A program made the position numbers and the translations under genes. From contig CAOLHI010002514.1 of assembly GCA_948474755.1 (NCBI GenBank), positions 1 through 64,000 of the forward strand: a stretch of 64,000 nt of DNA. Reading direction: 5' to 3'. Of the stretch, positions 58,019 to 64,000 are shown piece by piece; position 1 is the stretch's first letter, and each line of letters starts with the position of its first letter. The notes below the pieces were generated by a model. That model was not told the DNA's origin. It was given only the letters and a program-made list of their open reading frames with translations, and did not search any database. The stretch is from Ctenosaura bakeri. Lineage: Eukaryota > Chordata > Lepidosauria > Squamata > Iguanidae.

Positions 58019-58984
58019 TTAGTTATTATCTATAAATTTTTTCACTGTTCCCATTTCCCTATTTTTCTTATTATTCTTTTTTCTTCTCATTATTCTAGTT
58101 AAAGCATCACAATTTATCAATTCTCTAATTTTATTTAACCATTCTTCCAAATCCAGTATTTTATCTCTCTTCCAATGTTTAGCAAATATAATTCTTGCTG
58201 CTGTTACCATATAAAATATTATATCTTTGCATTTGTTGTAATCTATATCTATTTGATGATTCATGTTTAATAGAAATATCTCTGGTGAGAATGGAATGGG
58301 TATTTGTAAGATCTCCATCATACTTTTATGAATATTATTCCAATATTTCTTTGTTTCTGGACACATCCACATGTGATAAAATGTTCCAGTTTTTTTTTTA
58401 CACTTCCAACAATGTTTTGACTTTGTTTTATACATTTTACTTAGTTTATTTGGGTCTAAATACCACCTGTAGAAAATTTTTAAATAGTTTTCCTTTAGAC
58501 TCTGTGCCAAAGTAAATTTTTGAGTATCTCTCCAACTTTTCTCCCAATTTTCCAGCATTATCTCATGGCCTATGTCACATGCCCACACAACCATTGTATC
58601 TTTTACTATTTCTGTTTCTAATTCTCTATCTAGCATGTATTTATAAAAATGAGATGTATGATGTTCTTTTTTCTCAAATATTATTTTTACAAATTCATTT
58701 AATTGAGTGTTTTTCTCAAAACCTTCTATTTTTAAGTCCATTTTAAATCTTATTTTCATTTGAGTATATAAAAACCACTCGCAATTCCAACCATTATTTG
58801 CTAATTCTTCTCTTGTTTTTATTCTTAGGTCTTCCTTTTCATCCCTTATTATTATATCTTTATATGTAATCCAATTTTCTCTTGTATCTTTCCATTTCCT
58901 AAATAATGCTTCCTGCAGAGAAATCCATAATGGAATTCCGGAATATTCCCCCCCCATTTCTTCCAGATTGCTAACAATGATCAC
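58019..58984 (-). pseudogene. L1 ORF2 C-terminal segment with Cys/His motif
   Basis: A 321-codon open segment that ends at the ORF2 stop. It carries the region C-terminal to the reverse transcriptase. Residues 192-208 form a cysteine/histidine motif, CWKCKKKTGTFYHMWMC (CX2CX8HX3C), followed by a Trp, as in the L1 C-terminal domain needed for ribonucleoprotein formation and retrotransposition. The first Met is internal to ORF2, not a start: homologous sequence continues upstream in another frame (58985-59170, minus strand, with GWHAYLWYDKANI), so a frameshift or stop precedes it. Confidence 0.85.
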
Positions 58985-59154
58985 CGGATGTAATGATTGG
59001 AGAAATTTCTGTCAATATTTGCTTTATCATACCAAAGGTATGCATGCCACCCAAACCTGAGATCTGCTCCTTCTATATTTAATATTCTTTCATTTTCTAA
59101 TGTTATCCAAATCTGAACAAAGTCATTCCGCTTGCATGGTACTATAATTTTAAG

Positions 59155-60498
59155 TCAGGTACTCCGCAACCTCCTCTTTCTTTTTTTTCTATTAAGAATT
59201 TCGATTTTTCTATCCCAAATGTATTTTGAAAGATCTTTCCTCCATTCTTTAAGACAGCTTTCATTAATTATTATAGGTATGTTCTGAAATAAATATATCA
59301 TCTTCGGTAGGACCATCATTTTTATTGCAGACATTCTGCCTAGTAAAGACAGATTCAATTTTGACCATTTCTGTAAATCTTGTTTGATTTCCTTCCATTT
59401 TGATCTGTAGTTATTTTCAAATAGTTCATTGATCTTTTTAGTCAAAATTATCCCCAAATATTTAATGTTTTTCTCTTCTTTAAAGCTTGTCATCTGAGTC
59501 AATTCATCAGTTTCTTCTTTCTTCATATTCTTTGTTAGAATCTTTGTTTTCTCTTTATTAATTTTAAAACCAGACAATTCACCAAATTCACTACAAATTT
59601 CCATCAGTTTCTTCATACTTTGATTTGGATCTTCCAAAAAGATCGCTAGATCATCTGCATAAGCTTTTAGTTTGCATTCTTGTCCTCTTATATTCACTCC
59701 CTTAATTTCCCTTTCCGATCTTATTGCTCTTAACAAAATTTCTAAAGTCATTATAAAAAGCAAGGGTGACAGTGGATAACCTTGCCGAGTGCCCTTTTTT
59801 ATTTCTATAGGTAGTGTCTTCTCCCCATTTATTATAATTTGTGAGTTACAATTTTGGTATATTTGTCTTATCCAATTAGTGAATTTGTTTCCACAATTCA
59901 TGTTCTCCATTAATGTTATCATAAACTCCTGATCTAGACTATCGAAAGCTTTCTCAGCGTCCACAAATATCATAGCACATTTTCTCTCTTTGTGTTTCTC
60001 ATGATACTCAATCATATTTATTACTGTTCTTATGTTATCTCTGATGTATCTTCTTGGCAAAAATCCATTTTGATCTTCATTAATTATTTTCTGCAATATT
60101 TTCTTCATCCTTTCCGCAATTATGTGTGTAAATGTTTTATAGTCAATGTTTAGTAATGTAATTGGCCTATAATTGCTTGGTTCTCCTGGATCCTTTCCCT
60201 CCTTTAAGTTCAATGTAATATTTGATTCACTCCATGACTCTGTTTTTCCCTTATTTGCTATTTCATTAAACATTTTTAGCATTGGCATACTTAATTCTTC
60301 TTGTAATTCCTTATAATATAATGCTGAGAATCCATCTGGGCCTGGAGATTTTGCTATCTTAAGTTTCTTAATTGCTTCAGTTATTTCCATCATAGATATA
60401 TTTGCATTTAAACTGGTTTTTTTTTGTTCTTCTGTCAGTATAGGGATATCTTGTCTTTGTAAATATTCTTCTGTCTTCATCTTTAGATTTGTATTCAT
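59155..60498 (-). pseudogene. L1 ORF2 reverse transcriptase segment
   Basis: A 447-codon open segment holding the reverse transcriptase that copies L1 RNA at the nicked target. Motifs in order: KSPGPDGF (50-57), NYRPITLLN (109-117), EDQNGFLP (141-148), FVDAEKAFD with the first catalytic Asp (178-186), GTRQGYPLSPLLF (236-248), the active-site YADD (280-283), GFKINKEKTKI (310-320) and KYLGI (346-350). All catalytic residues are kept. It is in frame with the segment upstream: only a TGA at 60601-60603 separates them, and 34 open codons precede the Met at 60498. Toward the 3' end a frameshift near 59170 diverts the frame to a stop at 59155. Confidence 0.95.
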
Positions 60499-60600
60499 TC
60501 TTATATTATATAGTTCTTTGTAATATTTTCTGAAGGAGCTCTTTATTATCTCTTGACTTGAGATCTCCTTATTTCCCTTCTTAACATGTAATATTAAATT

Positions 60601-61245
60601 TCATTCTCTCTTCTTCCTTAGCCTATATGCGAGCCACCTTCCAGGTTTGTCCACATTTTCAAAATGTCTCTGTCTCATTATTCTTAATTTCTTTTCAATT
60701 TCTTGTAAATTTTCCGCTTTTATTTCTTCTTGCAATATTTTTATCTCCTTTTTTATTATTTTATTTGCTGGATTTTTTCTTAACTCCTCCTCTTTATTTT
60801 TTATTTCAGATGTTAGCTTTTCCAGCTTTTCTAATCTTTGTTTTCTTATTTCTGAATTCCATTTAATGAAGAGACCGCTCATTACCACTGTTCCTGCATC
60901 CCAAATTACTTTCAATGTCATTCCTTCTGTTGTGTTAATTTTAAAGTAATTTCTCAATTCTTCTCTGGCTTTTTTCAAATATTCTTCTTTTCGCAATAAC
61001 ATATCATTTATTCGCCACTTGGTATAAGTATTATTTTTTCTTATTTCTAATTTAATTTGAATTGGATTATGATCAGATAAAATCCTGGGAAGTGTTTCCA
61101 TATTTATAATTTTTGAGTGTAGCGGTTTAGAAATTAAGAACAAATCAGTTCTTGACATTGCTTGATGAGAATCTGAGTAATAAGTATAGCCGCTTTCTTT
61201 TTCATGTTTATATCTCCAAACACCTAATAATGACAGATCTTCCAT
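60601..61245 (-). pseudogene. L1 ORF2 endonuclease C-terminal half and linker
   Basis: A 214-codon open segment. Residues about 1-70 complete the APE-type endonuclease that nicks target DNA: MSRTDLFLIS (30-39) and the catalytic SDHNPI (57-62). The remainder is a Lys/Glu-rich helical linker (residues 130-190, RLEKLEKLTSEIKNKEEEL-like) leading to the reverse transcriptase. It ends in an in-frame TGA (60601-60603), after which the same frame resumes into the reverse transcriptase segment. Confidence 0.9.
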
Positions 61246-61249
61246 AATT

Positions 61250-61464
61250 CTGAAAAAAACTCTGTGGTAATTTTCCGGCTTTCTTTTTCTTGTTTTTATT
61301 TGTTGATCTATCTTTCTCAGGATCTATTACCCCATTCAAATCTCCCATTATTAAGATATTCTCTTGCTTAGTTTCAGTGATGTAATTATGTAGTATTGTT
61401 CTTAATTTCTCGTAAAATTTACTGTTATTTTCTAATGGGGCATAGATTCCAACCAGTAATAATA
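61250..61464 (-). pseudogene. L1 ORF2 endonuclease middle, shifted frame
   Basis: Between the two longer endonuclease pieces a third frame carries LLLVGIYAPLENNSKF and NILIMGDLNGVIDPEKDR, the YAP and catalytic GDLN motifs. It lacks its own start and is joined to its neighbours only by frameshifts, near 61466 and near 61275, the latter in an A-run on the coding strand. Confidence 0.8.
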
Positions 61465-61767
61465 TTATTCTGGAAATTTTACTCTTACTCCAATGTAATA
61501 TCCATTTTCATCTTTAAATATTTCTTCTGAATATATTTCGGGTTTATATAAATTGCCACATCTCTTTTCTTCTTTTGAAAAGCTGAGATATAACAGTTCC
61601 CTAACTTTGGGTAAATATTTTATATCTTTTTCTCTTATTCTTGTTTCTTGAAGACAAATAACATCTGAATTTGTTTTTTCGAAATAATGGAAGACCTGTC
61701 TACATTTATAATTAGAGTTTAAGCCTTTCACATTCCATGAAATACATTTAATTTTCATTTTATTCAT
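61465..61767 (-). pseudogene. L1 ORF2 start, endonuclease N-terminus
   Basis: A 100-codon segment beginning MNKMKIKCISWNVKGLN, the expected ORF2 start with the catalytic Asn of the endonuclease. It continues with DVICLQETRIRE (catalytic Glu) and is broken after about 80-100 residues, where homologous sequence moves to another frame. The start lies 87 bases after the ORF1 stop, consistent with L1 ORF spacing. Confidence 0.9.
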
Positions 61768-61854
61768 CTCTTTGTAATCTTTTTAATCCTCTTCTTCTGT
61801 AATTAAATTATCTTCTATATCCAAAATCTTTTGTTTCTGTTTTGCGTCTTCTCT

Positions 61855-62286
61855 CTATCTTGTTATCACTGTTTCTTCTGTTGATTTATCTTGATTTGCT
61901 ATTTTTTCTATATCTTCTCTTGGTTTTTTCCTATTATTCTCCAATAACTCTTTTATTTTTTCTAAAGTTTCTCTTGCTTGTTCTGGTGTTATGCATTTAT
62001 ATTTTCTAGTATTATAAGTGAAGGAGACCCCTTCAAATCTTTCCCATTTATATCTTATATTATTTCTTTGTAACCATAGTGTTAGATTCTTGTATTCCTG
62101 TCTTCTTTTTAAAATCTGGAACAGATTATCTTTAAAGACTTTTATTTCTTTTCCATTCATGACTAGTTTCTCCTCATAAGTTTTCTGTAGTAATATCTCT
62201 TTTAATCTTGTCCGTGTAAAGCATACAATGGTGTCTCTAGGCCGGTTTTTTCTTTTGTCAATCTCGATTTTATTCGAAATATCCAA
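61855..62286 (-). pseudogene. L1 ORF1 C-terminal part
   Basis: 143 codons carrying the ORF1p C-terminal domain. The key motif is NRPRDTIVCFTRTRLKEILL, equivalent to the RPR..IV.F.. nucleic-acid-binding motif of other L1 ORF1 proteins. The last 30 residues are Lys/Glu-rich. It overlaps the upstream segment; the two are linked by a single-base indel in an A-run on the coding strand at about 62240-62246. The first Met is internal. Confidence 0.9.
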
Positions 62287-62771
62287 TCAACTGCACTATC
62301 CATTTTTTCTTCTGTTATTCCTAGATAAATCACCAATTCAGGTATTAATATTTCATATAGGTTCTCTCCAGATCTTTCCTCTATCCCTCTTAATTTGAGA
62401 CATCTGTCTCTATACCTCATTTCATGTGCCTCTATATCTGTTTCAATTATTTTTTGACTTTCCGTTATTTCTCTCCTCTCTATCTCTGCTTTCTTTGTTC
62501 TTTCTTCTATATCTTCTATTTCTGTTTGTATAATCTTTATTTCTTTAGTCATCTTATCAATTTTCTTGTTAAATATTTCTAGTTCCTTTCTGATGTCTGT
62601 CTTTATCTCTGTTCTTATTTCTTTAAGTTCCTGTCTTATCTCTTGTTTGAAGTCTTTTAATTCCTCTAATATTTGTAATCCAATGTCAACTGTCTGTAGT
62701 GGTTGTTCCAATGATGACCTTCCTTCTGCATCCATTTGAGATCTATTTGAGATTTTCTTCTTCATGGTCAT
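62202..62771 (-). pseudogene. L1 ORF1 N-terminal part: coiled coil and RRM
   Basis: 189 codons from the likely authentic start MTMKKKISNRSQ. Residues about 30-115 are an uninterrupted heptad-like coiled coil (LEELKDFKQEIRQELKEI and onward), the trimerisation domain. Residues about 120-165 begin the RRM (RDRCLKLRGIEER). After about residue 178 the frame drifts because of an indel in a coding-strand A-run and ends in 10-15 unrelated residues. Apart from this, ORF1 is intact. Confidence 0.9.
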
Positions 62772-64000
62772 CTTCGTTTTGTTTCTTAAATTTGCTTATT
62801 TTCACTTACTGCAATTACTGTAATGTCTTGAATTTTCTAAAATTATGTATTCTGGACTATTAGAATACCTCTTTACTTATATTAAGAAATAATTCTATTT
62901 GTTTCAACAATTACTAATTAAATATTTCTAAGCAATTTGGTGAATAATCTTATCTAATCTTATCTAAGTTCTCTTATTTATTCTTATTTAATTATCTTAT
63001 GTCTTAAATTTTTATCAATAAATACCTGTATCAATTAATTCAACAAATTATTCTCACATATATCAAAACATGTATTATACTATCAATCCACTTCTTTTCA
63101 ATTAATTATCTATAATACTTCTATACCCCTGTAGCAATAAATATATTTCATTCACTCAATAGTGCAGTAGATCAAGTTCATATATTATCAGCTTATATTC
63201 TAATATTAATGTTAATTTATATTTTTCCCCTTCTCTTTCAGATTCAGTTTACCTTAGTATAATACAATCTTCACCTAAGTATTTTTACAGCTATTAAATT
63301 TATACCTTACTACTTCCAACTTATTGTACTTATTACTACTATATTTACTTATACATTCATATATAACAATTTTTATAATTCATATATATATATTTATAAT
63401 TAACAATACATAAAAATTAATTAGTTATAAATCATATATTTCAATTATCTATTTCAATTATCTATTCAAGTATTCTATTCAATTATAATTCAATTCAATT
63501 CAATTATATATTTCAATTCCTTTAGTATTAAATTTCCTTATTCGATTCTTTACAACTAAATCTACTAAATCATTATAAATTGCTAAATATTAATTCATAT
63601 TTATATATATATATTAATCTATATATTAAATACTAATATATTTCATATGTAACGTTAAATTAATAAAAGAAAAAGTTAATACAATTAATTCAATACATTT
63701 AATTTTAACATCCAGTATTTTTGTTCTTTATATAAAGTCTGCTTCTTTTTATTTTTCTTTCTTTGTCTATCTTCCCAATAAAGTCTCTTTTTGTGTTTAC
63801 TTATATTCCTCTGTCATCTCTCTATATTCTTTCATCCTATTTTATCCAATATTATGTACAGTATTTAATTATATCTTCCAAAAGTATGTACTGTCAGTCT
63901 CAGTCTGTCAGTCTCTCAGTCTCCATCCAATACTCACAGTCACTTTAACTATCAACTTGTATTTGTAAGTCTTGTTCTATTTTGTATTTTTATTATTTCC
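62772..64000 (-). other. L1 5' UTR (incomplete) or flanking AT-rich DNA
   Basis: About 1.2 kb, very AT-rich, without a frame. Simple repeats include AATTCAATTCAATTCAATT (63487-63505), CTATTTCAATTAT twice (63438-63468) and CAGTCTCAGTCTGTCAGTCT (63894-63913). By position it should hold the L1 5' UTR and promoter. The boundary with host DNA cannot be set here. Confidence 0.5.

Larger units (their letters stand above)
57463..64000 (-). mobile_element. L1 LINE, 5' end beyond window
   Basis: A long L1-clade retrotransposon in minus orientation: 3' A-rich end at about 57463 (minus strand AATAAAAATAAATTTTAAAAA), 3' UTR to 58018, ORF2 58019-61767, a short 87-base gap, ORF1 61855-62771, and at least 1.2 kb of 5' UTR to the window edge. 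Both ORFs are recognisable nearly end to end but broken by a few frameshifts and stops, so it cannot make full proteins as read. Composition is strongly A-rich on the coding strand. The target duplication cannot be tested because the 5' junction lies outside. Confidence 0.9.

Overview
The window reads as nuclear DNA of a squamate reptile, most likely a lizard. The basis is the repeat content: tRNA-derived SINEs with an (ACA)n tail, Sauria-type SINEs, a 5S-rRNA-derived SINE, CR1 3' ends finishing in ATTCTATG, a large L1, and many short hairpin DNA transposons of the hAT, Harbinger-like, pogo-like and Helitron types. Family names are recognised from memory of sequence patterns, not from a database search. 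The genus cannot be fixed from the sequence.

No complete host gene is visible. Nearly all open reading frames of 60-180 codons are chance frames or lie inside repeats. Two places could belong to host genes. One is a CpG-rich, CCAAT/GC-box/YY1-bearing segment at the left edge (about 440-720), with an exon-like frame on the minus strand ending at a good splice donor. The other is a much weaker TATA-preceded frame with a signal-peptide-like start near 24.9-25.2 kb.

Layout: 0-0.75 kb promoter/CpG candidate; 0.9-15.97 kb accessory DNA with a hAT, several hairpin elements, a pogo-like MITE and a 116-bp minisatellite caught between Tc/mariner-like ends; 15.97-22.8 kb a conspicuously repeat-poor, AT-rich stretch that looks like non-coding regulatory desert; 22.8-34 kb mixed unique sequence with LINE tails, SINEs and CR1 pieces; 34-57.3 kb dense nested transposons (second hAT copy, SINEs, GC-rich hairpin elements, a probable solo LTR, a Helitron inside a hairpin element, and a SINE split by two other transposons); 57.46-64 kb a long L1 on the minus strand whose 5' end runs out of the window.

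The L1 is the only element with clear protein-coding content: ORF1 (coiled coil, RRM, C-terminal domain) and ORF2 (endonuclease, reverse transcriptase with YADD, cysteine/histidine C-terminus). A handful of frameshifts and stops break both frames, so it is probably a fairly recent but inactive copy. The most interesting structure is the nesting: several host elements can be rebuilt precisely by removing the inserted element and one copy of its target duplication, which gives a relative chronology of transposon activity.
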